DNA of 64,000 bases from Gracilinema caldarium DSM 7334 (GTDB lineage Bacteria > Spirochaetota > Spirochaetia > Treponematales > Breznakiellaceae), in contig NC_015732.1 in the NCBI RefSeq assembly GCF_000219725.1, positions 1,612,001-1,676,000 on the forward strand, in the 5' to 3' direction. Each line of letters begins with the position of its first letter. Within the stretch, counting starts at the first letter, position 1. Below, one piece after another: positions 7,614-16,268 of the stretch. The translations under genes were made by a program, and so were the position numbers. The notes beneath the pieces are model-generated. The model did no database searches and was not told the origin of the DNA. It was given only the letters and a program-made list of their open reading frames with translations.

Positions 7614-7949
7614 ATGTTGAATAAGGAAACCTTGTTTGGTCGTTTTGAAAATCAAGGATTTATAAAAACAACAACACGGCCAGAGTTAGATCCAGTCCAG
7701 AAGGTTCAATTAAACAGAAGGGGTAACGAATTATTCAACAAAGGTGATATAAAAGGAGCGGAGCGGATTTTTATTACCACCGGTTATTCCGATGGTCTCA
7801 TTCGTTTGGGCGACTGGTATCTGGCCCAGGGAAAACATCTCGAAGCCCTTAAAATGTATTGGCTTGCACCGGATAAAAAAAAAGCGGAACCTTTAATAGA
7901 AAAATTAGCCGCTTTGATACAAAAACTAGTAAAAGATGAGGAAAAATAG
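7614..7949 (+). CDS. Small TPR-like protein of unknown function
   Basis: 111 aa, soluble. The middle part ('RGNELFNKGDIKGAERIFITTGYSDGLIRLGDWYLAQGKHLEALKMY', positions about 34-80) has the alternating pattern of one to two degenerate tetratricopeptide repeats. RBS AAGGA stands before the ATG. It is immediately followed by the large TPR protein. Probably a scaffold or partner of that protein. No enzymatic motif. Confidence 0.75.
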   Translation: MLNKETLFGRFENQGFIKTTTRPELDPVQKVQLNRRGNELFNKGDIKGAERIFITTGYSDGLIRLGDWYLAQGKHLEALKMYWLAPDKKKAEPLIEKLAALIQKLVKDEEK

Positions 7950-7950
7950 T

Positions 7951-9105
7951 ATGGGTGACGATCAGAATTTTTTAAATCCAGAACTTGAACAAATGCCACT
8001 CTCCCAAGAAGGAGATAAAAAAGAGAAGGATGAATTTTCAGAAATTTCTGAGCTTTCAAAGAAGGGATATCAGCTTATTAAAGAAAATAAACTTGCCGAA
8101 GCGGTAGCTGCTTTTGAGGAAATCCTTGCAAAGGATCCAGATAACAACTATGCTCTGGTGGGCCTCGGTGATACCTCCCGGAAACGGGGCTCTTTCCGGG
8201 AGGCTGTTGAATACTATCGCCGTTGCCTTTCCCATCACCCTGGGAATAATTATGCCCTCTTTGGTCTTGCAGACTGCTATAAGGCTTTAAACCAGTACCA
8301 GAAGGCCATTGAGATTTGGGAACAGTATCTCCTGCATGATGATCGAAATATTACTGTCCTGACCCGGGTAGCCGATGCCTACCGCAAAGTCCGTGACTTC
8401 AGAAAATCCAAAGCAGTGTACCTGAGGGTCTTGGAAATGGAAGAGAATAACCCCTATGCCCTTATTGGCCTCGGACACTTGCACTACGATTTTAAAGAAT
8501 ATCGAGATGCCCTCTATTATTGGGAAAAAATGCTTTCGTTGCATAAGGATAATGTGGATATTCGGGTCCTGACCTCTATAGGCAACTGTCATCGTAAACT
8601 TAAAACATTTGCAGAAGGGGTCCCCTATTTTGAGCGGGCCCTCAAGATGGATCCCTATAACTTTTATGCCCTTTTTGGTCTTGCTGACTGTTTCCGTGGC
8701 ATGAATCAACAACACCGATCCTTGGAATACTGGAACAAAATTCTTGAACAGGACCCGCGAAACAAAGTGATTCTTACCCGTGCTGGTGATGCCTATCGCA
8801 ATATGGGTGAATTTGATAAGGCTGCAGAATACTATCATCGGGCACTGAATATTGAATTTGATATGTATGCCGTATTGGGACTTGCGGTGATATCTAAAAT
8901 GCAGGGAAAATATGATGATGCCATCGAATCTCTCCGCCGTCTTATCCAGCAGGATCCAAAAAATTATCGGTTGTACATTGAACTTGCTGATTGCTGGATA
9001 AAAAAAGGCGACAAGGAACGGGCTATCGAAGTCCTGGCAGAATTCCAGAAAACAGGCCAGCGCAACGCCAGTATTTCTGAATACTTAGAAAAACTACAGG
9101 CATAA
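7951..9105 (+). CDS. Multi-TPR protein
   Basis: 384 aa; the ATG at 7951 is preferred over that at 7936 because GAGGAAAA then lies at RBS distance. After a charged, acidic N-terminus of about 25 residues, the protein is a run of about ten tetratricopeptide repeats from residue 30 to the end, recognisable by recurring 'NNYALxGLGD' and 'AxxYYxRxL' patterns. No signal peptide or membrane segment, so a cytoplasmic protein-protein scaffold. The stop overlaps the rlmN start (TAATG), pointing to translational coupling. Confidence 0.85.
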   Translation: MGDDQNFLNPELEQMPLSQEGDKKEKDEFSEISELSKKGYQLIKENKLAEAVAAFEEILAKDPDNNYALVGLGDTSRKRGSFREAVEYYRRCLSHHPGNNYALFGLADCYKALNQYQKAIEIWEQYLLHDDRNITVLTRVADAYRKVRDFRKSKAVYLRVLEMEENNPYALIGLGHLHYDFKEYRDALYYWEKMLSLHKDNVDIRVLTSIGNCHRKLKTFAEGVPYFERALKMDPYNFYALFGLADCFRGMNQQHRSLEYWNKILEQDPRNKVILTRAGDAYRNMGEFDKAAEYYHRALNIEFDMYAVLGLAVISKMQGKYDDAIESLRRLIQQDPKNYRLYIELADCWIKKGDKERAIEVLAEFQKTGQRNASISEYLEKLQA

Positions 9106-10148
9106 TGGGTATTCAAAGTATCAGTGGGTATACCCTTGCAGAATTAACGGCACAATTAAAACCGCTCCCAGCTTTCCGGGCTAAACAGATATTTAAATGG
9201 CTTGCCCGTGGAATTACCTCTTTTGAGGCTATGACAGACCTTTCCCAGGAACTACGGAAAGAACTGGCAGAGCGATTCTTGGTAATTGAAACCACTATAA
9301 CCAATACCCTGATTGACACCGATGGAACTATCAAACTTCAGATAACCCTTCAGGACGGAACAAAAATTGAAGCGGTAGTCCTTGTAGATGGTGAAGGCCG
9401 AAAAACCGCCTGTATTTCTACCCAGGTAGGCTGTCCTATGGCCTGTGCATTTTGTAAAACCGGGAGCCTTGGCTTTTTAAGAAATCTCTCTGCTGCTGAA
9501 ATTTCTGAACAGCTCTATCATTGCCGCTCAGTCGCCGGCGACATTGCTAATATCGTTATCATGGGAATGGGAGAACCCCTCCTGAATCTGGAAAACCTGA
9601 GAAAAGCCATGGCTATCTGGTCTGATCCTGCCGGGCTTGGTATGTCCCGCCGAAGAATGACCATCTCTACGAGTGGTATTATTTCTGGAATCCTGGACCT
9701 GGCAGATCATGGACCGGAAGTCCGTCTTGCCATTTCCCTCACCACCGCGGATCCATTGTTACGGGAACTTCTCATGCCCGTCACAAAAGCAAATCCTCTA
9801 GCGGAACTTAAAGAAGCGCTACGATATTTTCAATCAAAACAGGATAAGCGAATCACCTTGGAAGCAGTTATGCTTGGGGGACTTAATACCCGAAAAGAAG
9901 ACGCCCTAGCCATCGCAGATTTTGCAAAGGGACTGGATGTTATCATAAATCTTATACCTTGGAATCCTGTAGAGGGTATGGGCATTCAGGGGAAAACTTT
10001 TCAGGAACCCACAGACCGGGAAATAGACTTCATGGTAAAGCTGCTGGAACAGAGGGGACTTACGGTTACCCGCCGTTACCGTAAAGGAAGGGGTGTTTCC
10101 GGAGCCTGTGGTCAATTGGGGTCAGTAGATTCCTTTAATATAGATTGA
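9105..10148 (+). CDS. rlmN: 23S rRNA / tRNA adenine-C2 methyltransferase RlmN
   Basis: 347 aa, normal length. Radical-SAM enzyme that methylates C2 of A2503 in 23S rRNA (and A37 of some tRNAs). The cluster motif is CPMACAFC, inside 'TQVGCPMACAFCKTG'; 'IVIMGMGEPLLNLENL' and the C-terminal 'RKGRGVSGACGQL' with the methyl-carrying Cys are all present. The start overlaps the stop of the TPR gene by one base. The last 27 bases overlap the end of the convergent DUF445 gene. Confidence 0.96.
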   Translation: MGIQSISGYTLAELTAQLKPLPAFRAKQIFKWLARGITSFEAMTDLSQELRKELAERFLVIETTITNTLIDTDGTIKLQITLQDGTKIEAVVLVDGEGRKTACISTQVGCPMACAFCKTGSLGFLRNLSAAEISEQLYHCRSVAGDIANIVIMGMGEPLLNLENLRKAMAIWSDPAGLGMSRRRMTISTSGIISGILDLADHGPEVRLAISLTTADPLLRELLMPVTKANPLAELKEALRYFQSKQDKRITLEAVMLGGLNTRKEDALAIADFAKGLDVIINLIPWNPVEGMGIQGKTFQEPTDREIDFMVKLLEQRGLTVTRRYRKGRGVSGACGQLGSVDSFNID

Positions 10149-11483
10149 TAGGATAATCTGCCCTGCCCCAATCAGAGCCCCAAGAATGGCACCAAAAACG
10201 TTTATCCATTTGAATTGACTTGCCATAACATCAAGGACAATCCGTTCCACATCTTCCATATCCAGAGAGTCAATCCGTTCAGAAACAATACTACGGATGT
10301 TTATAGCTCGAAGGGCATCGGCTATTTTTGTATTTGCCAGATTGATGAGTGCCCGGGCTATGCGTTCATCAATATGCGATTTCTCTACTGCATCAAGCTG
10401 AATAAGATCACCTATCCGGTACTGATCATGGTCTGCAAAAAACTGACCGATCGTATGTTGAATAGTTATTTCATCCAAGTGTACGATCCATGAACTGAGC
10501 TTTTGTATCATAACCTTTCGCTGAGTAACTGTATCCCAACCGGCAATTTTATGAATAAGGTCTCCCATATTTTGGTACAGCAGTGGAGCTATAAAACCAT
10601 AGACCATTCCTGAAAACCGATACAGGGTTTCCTGCTTTTGCCCCAAATCTAATAGGCTTTGTTGAATATACAGCACCAGGGAGCGACGGTTCTCTTGTGT
10701 ACTAAGCAGTATATCAATTTGAGAGATGAGATCATCTATGATGTCCCCCATCCGTTCTTCCAGGGTTTTATCGTACTGGGCCGCTGAGATAAAAAATCGC
10801 TGAAAGGTGTTTAACTTCTGGAGAGTCTTCTGCAGAAAGACCCTTCCTTGAATTTCAAGCTGCCTATGAATATCTGGCTGCCGCAAAAAGGCGATGATCC
10901 GGTCCTTGAGTTCTATATAATGGGCATCAAGGAAAGTAATGAGCCCTTGCGTAGCCCCAGGCATCGTTTGTTCAAGCTTTTGTAGGATAAATTCTTGTAA
11001 AAAGTTTTGAATCTCTTCTACTTCTTTTCCAGTAAGTTCTGCAAGGTTCCGTTGTTGCAGTTGTTCGAGTAGTCGGTCAACAAGAGATTCTATCGAATCG
11101 AGAATACGCGGATTATGAATCATTTTTACCAAAAACTGTATCACTTCCTTAGCGAGCTCGGAATTACCTTTTAATGGAGTATCCAAGATTTGAACCGTAG
11201 CTGAGGAAACACCCTGTTGAATGGCTATAACAACATCGGGCTTCGTGAGCCTTTGACGGATGATTTCTTCGGTCAGTAGTTCTTTCTCTACCATACGGCC
11301 AATATTATCTGCCAGCTTGTGTCGTTCCCTAGGAAGAATTCCTGGGGTAAAGGGAAGCTGAAATGGACCAATTTTAATGGGATACAGGGGACGGAAGAGC
11401 ATCTTTATAGCAATAGCATTGGTTATATAACCGATAATGGCTCCTAGAACCGGTGGGGCCAAGTACATGATGAGGTTGTTCAT
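10122..11483 (-). CDS. DUF445 family membrane protein
   Basis: 453 aa. A hydrophobic N-terminal segment ('MYLAPPVLGAIIGYITNAIA') leads into 'IKMLFRPLYPIKIGPFQLPFTPGILPRERHKLADNIG', the hallmark of DUF445 (YheB) proteins; the C-terminus has another membrane segment ('VFGAILGALIGAGQIIL'). The middle is a long helical region. Function unknown. Its first bases overlap the end of the lipoprotein gene, and its end overlaps convergent rlmN by 27 bases. Confidence 0.85.
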   Translation of the reverse strand: MNNLIMYLAPPVLGAIIGYITNAIAIKMLFRPLYPIKIGPFQLPFTPGILPRERHKLADNIGRMVEKELLTEEIIRQRLTKPDVVIAIQQGVSSATVQILDTPLKGNSELAKEVIQFLVKMIHNPRILDSIESLVDRLLEQLQQRNLAELTGKEVEEIQNFLQEFILQKLEQTMPGATQGLITFLDAHYIELKDRIIAFLRQPDIHRQLEIQGRVFLQKTLQKLNTFQRFFISAAQYDKTLEERMGDIIDDLISQIDILLSTQENRRSLVLYIQQSLLDLGQKQETLYRFSGMVYGFIAPLLYQNMGDLIHKIAGWDTVTQRKVMIQKLSSWIVHLDEITIQHTIGQFFADHDQYRIGDLIQLDAVEKSHIDERIARALINLANTKIADALRAINIRSIVSERIDSLDMEDVERIVLDVMASQFKWINVFGAILGALIGAGQIILSIYIKGIY

Positions 11484-11869
11484 TGTTGTCCCTGAAGTAG
11501 ATTTTTCAGAGCTGTTTGGGCCTGTGCTTGAGTTTGATACATTTTACCTGAGGATTCCCGTATCCAGCCTTTTTCTTCACCAGATACTAGTATCCATCGT
11601 TCAGTAGTGGATTCTCCATCTTGAAGTATCCTTCGTTCTAAAACGGGAAGAATGGTTCCCTTTCTCAAGACCCCTAAGGATACGCCTTTCCTGCCATAAT
11701 GATCTAAAAGTTGGGTATAACTATTGGTAATCACTACATAGCCGATGACAGATCGGGACAATAAAAAGGTAACTGGTGGATGAAGTTGTTGTTCAGGGTT
11801 TGCCAGAAAACAAGATAAAGAGCTTAATGAAACAGAGAGAACAATGAACACCCACACTATACGTTTCAT
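11480..11869 (-). CDS. Small lipoprotein with SH3-like region
   Basis: 129 aa. A classical lipoprotein signal, charged start then hydrophobic core, ends in a lipobox at 'LSSLSC' (Cys about residue 20). The mature part has a 'GVSLGVLRKGTILPVLERR' stretch and 'WILVSGEEKGWIRE', the pattern of bacterial SH3 domains that bind peptidoglycan or proteins. It overlaps the DUF445 start by 4 bases, so it is translationally coupled. Periplasmic anchoring is likely. Confidence 0.7.
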   Translation of the reverse strand: MKRIVWVFIVLSVSLSSLSCFLANPEQQLHPPVTFLLSRSVIGYVVITNSYTQLLDHYGRKGVSLGVLRKGTILPVLERRILQDGESTTERWILVSGEEKGWIRESSGKMYQTQAQAQTALKNLLQGQQ

Positions 11870-11872
11870 AGT

Positions 11873-12277
11873 TTACCTCTGAAGATATCTCTGTAATGAG
11901 GGGATAAGTTTCTTATCTGAATCAGCAAAATTAAGCTTTTCAATCTCTTCTAAGGTAGCCCAACGCCATTGGGTATGTTCAGTAAGAACATATTCCTGCT
12001 CTGGAATTACAACAATATATGCAAAAAGATGTCGTTTTTGCCGATGGTGTTCAAACTCAGCATGGGCAATACAAGCCCCTACGGTTACTGCAACACCAAA
12101 CTCTTCCTGATATTCCCGGATCAAGGCTTCTTCATCGGTTTCACCAACTTCAACCTTGCCACCGGGAAATTCCCAGCGTTCTCCCATGGAACCACCTGGG
12201 ATGCGTTGCGCTATGAAAAGGGCATTACCTTGTATACAAATACCCGCTACAGATCGGGGTTGTAATGGGGTATCCAC
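11873..12277 (-). CDS. MutT-type Nudix hydrolase
   Basis: 134 aa. The Nudix box is complete: 'GGKVEVGETDEEALIREY' followed by QEEFGV, with the metal-binding glutamates in place. 'GERWEFPGG' just before it and 'HTQWRWATLEEIEKLNFADSD' near the end are typical of 8-oxo-dGTP diphosphatases (MutT). It probably sanitises oxidised nucleotides; other nucleotide substrates cannot be excluded. It is downstream of a small membrane protein in the same direction. Confidence 0.88.
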   Translation of the reverse strand: MDTPLQPRSVAGICIQGNALFIAQRIPGGSMGERWEFPGGKVEVGETDEEALIREYQEEFGVAVTVGACIAHAEFEHHRQKRHLFAYIVVIPEQEYVLTEHTQWRWATLEEIEKLNFADSDKKLIPSLQRYLQR

Positions 12278-12286
12278 GATAACACC

Positions 12287-12694
12287 CTAGAAAAATAAAA
12301 CTGTGGGAAACAGGAAATGGGCTCCTGCAGCGATGATGGCACCGTAGCCAACCCATTTACGATTTGCAGAAAGAAAACTCTCAATTTTTTCTGTTTGTTC
12401 ATCAATCACAGTAGATCGGGACTTATAAAATTCAAATAAAAGGCTAAAACCAGCAATAAGTCCTGCAGCAGCAGGTAATAGATCCCCGATCACGGGAATA
12501 TCCCCACGAATCACTGAAAGTATTTTAAAGAAACCGACCACCATTGTGAGTACTCCCAACACGAGCCGGAAGGTTTCATCGAGAACATAGGAACGGATAC
12601 CGTCAAGAATAGATGATTTTGCTTCTGCATCGGTTATCAGCGCATAGCCTGCTAAGGCATTACAGATAATTGATAAAAAATAAAATTGTATCAT
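12287..12694 (-). CDS. Small membrane protein of unknown function
   Basis: 135 aa with about four hydrophobic segments (residues about 2-20, 43-60, 70-90 and 115-133). No motif recognised. It is preceded by a good promoter (12725-12753) and GAGG RBS, and heads the unit that continues with the Nudix gene, a lipoprotein and the DUF445 protein. Confidence 0.7.
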   Translation of the reverse strand: MIQFYFLSIICNALAGYALITDAEAKSSILDGIRSYVLDETFRLVLGVLTMVVGFFKILSVIRGDIPVIGDLLPAAAGLIAGFSLLFEFYKSRSTVIDEQTEKIESFLSANRKWVGYGAIIAAGAHFLFPTVLFF

Positions 12695-12724
12695 GCAGTA
12701 TCCTCGTCTCTAACTTCAAAATTT

Positions 12725-12753
12725 ACAATACTGAATATACTCTTTTGGGTCAA
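12725..12753 (-). promoter_or_regulatory. Sigma-70-type promoter
   Basis: Minus strand: TTGACC (12748-12753), spacer 17, TATTGT (12725-12730). Both hexamers are close to consensus. Drives the membrane protein gene starting at 12694. Confidence 0.65.
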
Positions 12754-12784
12754 TGGATTAAACTATAAAACCCATATTCGGAAT

Positions 12785-13324
12785 CTATTTTACAGGTATG
12801 GTAAATTTGAGCATCTCATCCTTACATTTAAATAGCATTACCAATTTTTCAGCCTCGAAGGGGACTGAAAACCGATATTCTTCACTTTGTTGTAACCCTA
12901 TTACCAATTTTTGTATTTCTATTGGAAATTGTTGCATTTCTGATTCCTTGAGATAGGGCGACACTGCTACTTCGAGGGGACCTGAATAGGCATCCTTTGT
13001 GATAGCCTGCTTCTTAAGAGCTACATAGGTCGCGCCCTGAAAGCGAAAGGCTTCCACTGTAAAAACATTCCCCAGCAGATTCTGATTGCTTTCCCTGTTA
13101 AGGAGATATGACATGACAAGAGCTGTAGTACTAAGCATAAGGATGGCAAGCAATAAAAAAGCCATGGATTTAGTTGCTACGAGTGAACGGAACAGACCAG
13201 GACGACAGGCGAATGCGCCGGAATGGAGCAACTGTACTTTTTCAGGGGCACGAGCAAGTCGCTGTTCCCGAGAATAGTAAAAGGTGACGTCTTCATGTCC
13301 AATACGTTTTTTTTCACCTTCCAT
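12785..13324 (-). CDS. Single-pass membrane protein of unknown function
   Basis: 179 aa. The start at 13324 is chosen because AAGG lies 7-10 bases upstream and because an earlier ATG (13375) would overlap the nnr gene. A basic cytoplasmic region of about 50 residues is followed by one membrane segment (about residues 55-77, 'MAFLLLAILMLSTTALVMSYL') and a periplasmic part rich in beta strands. It follows nnr directly and is probably co-transcribed. No family recognised. Confidence 0.65.
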   Translation of the reverse strand: MEGEKKRIGHEDVTFYYSREQRLARAPEKVQLLHSGAFACRPGLFRSLVATKSMAFLLLAILMLSTTALVMSYLLNRESNQNLLGNVFTVEAFRFQGATYVALKKQAITKDAYSGPLEVAVSPYLKESEMQQFPIEIQKLVIGLQQSEEYRFSVPFEAEKLVMLFKCKDEMLKFTIPVK

Positions 13325-13337
13325 AGGTTTTACCTTA

Positions 13338-15008
13338 CTACCGGGGTAGCCAGAGTTCTCCTGCGACAGTTCCAATCATTTCTGCCAGTGTCAGAGGGTC
13401 TTGAAAGCCCTTCGTATGGGCTAATCGGTGACCTGCTTCCAGGAGGATAGTAACAGCCCATTGAGAACACAGTACCGGGTCAATGGTGATCCTATTTCGT
13501 CTCATTCGGGCCATCAGAGCGCCGATAAGACCCGCCAACAGGTCTCCGCTGCCGCCCATGGCGAGCATACTTTCCATGCCATCAATCACAGAATAGGAAC
13601 CATCGGGGGCACTAATATAAATAACATGCCCCTTAAGAAGGATGACCGCGTTAATTTGTCGGGCAGCCCTTTGTAGGAGAGGAACTGGATTTGTAGCGAT
13701 CATCCTGCGAAGTTCATCATCAGAGGGTATGTTTGATTCGTAAGTATCATGAGGAAGAACATTAATAAGCCGTTCAAATTCAACCGGATGGGGTGTAAAT
13801 ACCGTAGGGCCTGTAAAGGTATATACAGCTGCATGAACTATTGCATCGGCGTCAAAAACAAGACCACAATGTTGCTGTATCTGATAGTGTATCGCTTTTT
13901 GTAGCTGAACTTCCTTTTCATTATTCCAGACAAGTCCTGGACCCATAACAATCGCATCGGGAGTAAGGGCCGACCTCATACCCTGTTCTTTTTGTTCGTT
14001 AAGCCATAGCTGGCACGTTACCAGGAGACCTCCTGCCTGAGCCATAAGTTGTTCTGCAAGCAACTGCTCTGTTACTAGCTGAACGAGCCCTGCCCCACCT
14101 GCCTGAGCACCTCTGCTGGCAAGCATGGCCGCTCCGCTTGTACCAAGGGCGCCTGCAAAAATTTGTACTACTCCTCGCTTATGTTTATAAGCATCTTTTT
14201 GTACCGAGAGAGCCTCCCTTGCATTTTGATCAGAAGCTAACGTAGAAAAGGTAATAAGCGTATTCTGCGCAATTTGGGTAAGGAGAGCTTCAGGGAAAAT
14301 ACCAGTAACGGGTATAATATGACCCGCCTTCATTCTAGCCTGAGGCTTATAGAGACAGGCTTTTACAGGTTCAATGGCAAGGGTAAGGTCCGCAGCTATC
14401 AGGGGATACTCTATTTCCCAGGAATCCGAAAGGCCTGATGGTATATCGATTGCAATAATACGCTGAGAGGTATTCATATTTCTGATCTTGTTGATAACAG
14501 CAATAAGCTCAGCTACTGCACCATGTACTGGGCCTGATAATCCTGTCCCCGTCAGCGCATCAATAATGAGATCAGCCTTTGAAAAAACAGTATACCTTTC
14601 CTTTTCTGATAAATCCTGCCACAAAAGACAAGGAATACCCATTTTTTGCAATATCTTGAACACCTGGGAACGGGGGGTAGGATTTGCTGTCGCGTTCATC
14701 TCGCTATCAGCTATCGGTTTAGCAAGTATTACTTTACACCGAAGAATATTGCAAAAACCCTTAAGAATAAGTGTTTTAAGAAGCACCATCCCATCGGCCG
14801 CATTATTGCCCGATCCAGCTACAAGAATGATTGATAAAGATCGAGTAGACGTTTTTACAGTCTCAGGAACAATTTGAGACCACACAGCGATAAGGGAATT
14901 GGCACATTCTCTGCCCGCAGCTTCAACAAGTACACTGGAAGACAGGCACCACTCTACCATTGCCCTTTCATCAATTTTATGAGCTTCATGACAAGAAACC
15001 AGAATCAT
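13338..15008 (-). CDS. nnr: Bifunctional NAD(P)HX epimerase / dehydratase
   Basis: 556 aa. It repairs hydrated NADH and NADPH. The N-terminal half (to about 235) is the epimerase domain, with 'GSGNNAADGMVLLK' and 'DALTGTGLSGPV' loops; the C-terminal half is the ADP-dependent dehydratase with 'VFTPHPVEFERL' and 'MGGSGDLLAGLIGAL', the ribokinase-like active-site motif. In the epimerase loop the usual GG is AA ('NNAADG'), a small deviation. The start overlaps the stop of the upstream lipoprotein by 4 bases. Confidence 0.92.
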   Translation of the reverse strand: MILVSCHEAHKIDERAMVEWCLSSSVLVEAAGRECANSLIAVWSQIVPETVKTSTRSLSIILVAGSGNNAADGMVLLKTLILKGFCNILRCKVILAKPIADSEMNATANPTPRSQVFKILQKMGIPCLLWQDLSEKERYTVFSKADLIIDALTGTGLSGPVHGAVAELIAVINKIRNMNTSQRIIAIDIPSGLSDSWEIEYPLIAADLTLAIEPVKACLYKPQARMKAGHIIPVTGIFPEALLTQIAQNTLITFSTLASDQNAREALSVQKDAYKHKRGVVQIFAGALGTSGAAMLASRGAQAGGAGLVQLVTEQLLAEQLMAQAGGLLVTCQLWLNEQKEQGMRSALTPDAIVMGPGLVWNNEKEVQLQKAIHYQIQQHCGLVFDADAIVHAAVYTFTGPTVFTPHPVEFERLINVLPHDTYESNIPSDDELRRMIATNPVPLLQRAARQINAVILLKGHVIYISAPDGSYSVIDGMESMLAMGGSGDLLAGLIGALMARMRRNRITIDPVLCSQWAVTILLEAGHRLAHTKGFQDPLTLAEMIGTVAGELWLPR

Positions 15009-16201
15009 TTACGTACATCTCCGGTAAATTTTTCAGTCCTCCACCAAACTACTTTGGCCTCATAATCAGTGGCAAGCAAAGCAGACAGAATTCCTTCCTC
15101 GGAAAGATAAAAGGTATTAAAGGCTACTTCATCGGGATCTACCTGAATAAACCCCCGTTTCTGGTCTTTGGACTCAAGGTCAAGCACGAGTAAATGGTAG
15201 CCATCAGTTTCAGGGATGGTAAGGAATACCTTACCTCTTCGACTAACTCCTAACACAGAATATACTAACTCTATCTTGTCTTTCTGGTCCGATTGAATCT
15301 GATCAAAAGGTGGAATTTCCACATTATTCAAATAACTTCCATTTTCCACATTCATAACCCAAAGTATAGAACGATCATAAATTATTCCCGACTTTGTCTT
15401 AGTAGATTCATCAAAGTTATCTTTATAATAATCAATTTTGATAATAAGTCGTCTACTGTCAGGAGCAGCGGTAATACTATCAAGGGATGAGTAGAGGGTT
15501 TCACCTTTTGGCATAGGTAAATCCTCATTTCGAATTAAAACTACATACAATACGGCCCCGTTTGCATCGAACCAATAGACATTCCAACCGGTCGGGATTC
15601 GGCATACCACCACAAGTTCATCATGTACTGAAGTAAAAAGGCTGTTGATAAAAGGAAATGGTGTGCCTCCAATCCCTTCCTGCCCTAGATATTCGATAAA
15701 GTTACCGTCACTGTCAAAATGGAGCACCGTAGAATCGAAGAGTACCCGCTTTTCTGCATCATAGGTTCGACGATCTGGTGGTAATCGATCTTCCACATAG
15801 AGGTGTTTTCGAGAATCGACTGCTACATTTCCATTCTGTATGAGGGGATAAGCGATAGCCCTTCTGGTAACAATTTCAGAGCTATCACTGTCTTTCTTAA
15901 GCGTAAAGGGAGGAGGATTCGTTTCCTGGTTATAAATCATGGATAGAAGGTCTCCGTAGGAGGTAAATTTAGAAACCTTTTGAGCTTTGCTGTCGGAAAT
16001 ATAAAATATACCATCCCGCATGGCAATTCGAGTTTTCAACATTGCCGGTGACTGATCTATTCCAAAAAGATCGATCTGATTTTCCAGTCTGCCTATATCT
16101 AGCCTGAAGAGATTCTGCCGGTCTACCGACTGGACTTCCTTATTGGAGCAAGAACTGAATGAAAGTAAACCTATAAGGGCAATAATGAGTATCCGTATCA
16201 T
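15005..16201 (-). CDS. Lipoprotein, probable beta-propeller
   Basis: 398 aa. A lipoprotein signal ends in the lipobox 'LSFSSC' (Cys near residue 18). The mature part is a long beta-rich chain with repeated motifs such as 'GIFYISDSKAQKVSKFTSYGDL', 'HLYVEDRL', 'VLHFDSDGNFIEYLGQ', the look of a six-bladed NHL- or 6-bladed-type propeller. Probably anchored at the inner or outer membrane and facing the periplasm. Overlaps nnr by 4 bases; divergent from secA. Confidence 0.75.
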   Translation of the reverse strand: MIRILIIALIGLLSFSSCSNKEVQSVDRQNLFRLDIGRLENQIDLFGIDQSPAMLKTRIAMRDGIFYISDSKAQKVSKFTSYGDLLSMIYNQETNPPPFTLKKDSDSSEIVTRRAIAYPLIQNGNVAVDSRKHLYVEDRLPPDRRTYDAEKRVLFDSTVLHFDSDGNFIEYLGQEGIGGTPFPFINSLFTSVHDELVVVCRIPTGWNVYWFDANGAVLYVVLIRNEDLPMPKGETLYSSLDSITAAPDSRRLIIKIDYYKDNFDESTKTKSGIIYDRSILWVMNVENGSYLNNVEIPPFDQIQSDQKDKIELVYSVLGVSRRGKVFLTIPETDGYHLLVLDLESKDQKRGFIQVDPDEVAFNTFYLSEEGILSALLATDYEAKVVWWRTEKFTGDVRK

Positions 16202-16268
16202 GATAAATTCACCATAGACGCCTGCAAGGCGCTTGTCAACCGTCGTTTATAGCGGTACATTCAAGACT

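Noticed and set aside
8287-8838. 183-codon open frame antisense to the TPR gene
   Set aside because: Mirror image of the repeated TPR codons; no start signal, no recognisable domain.
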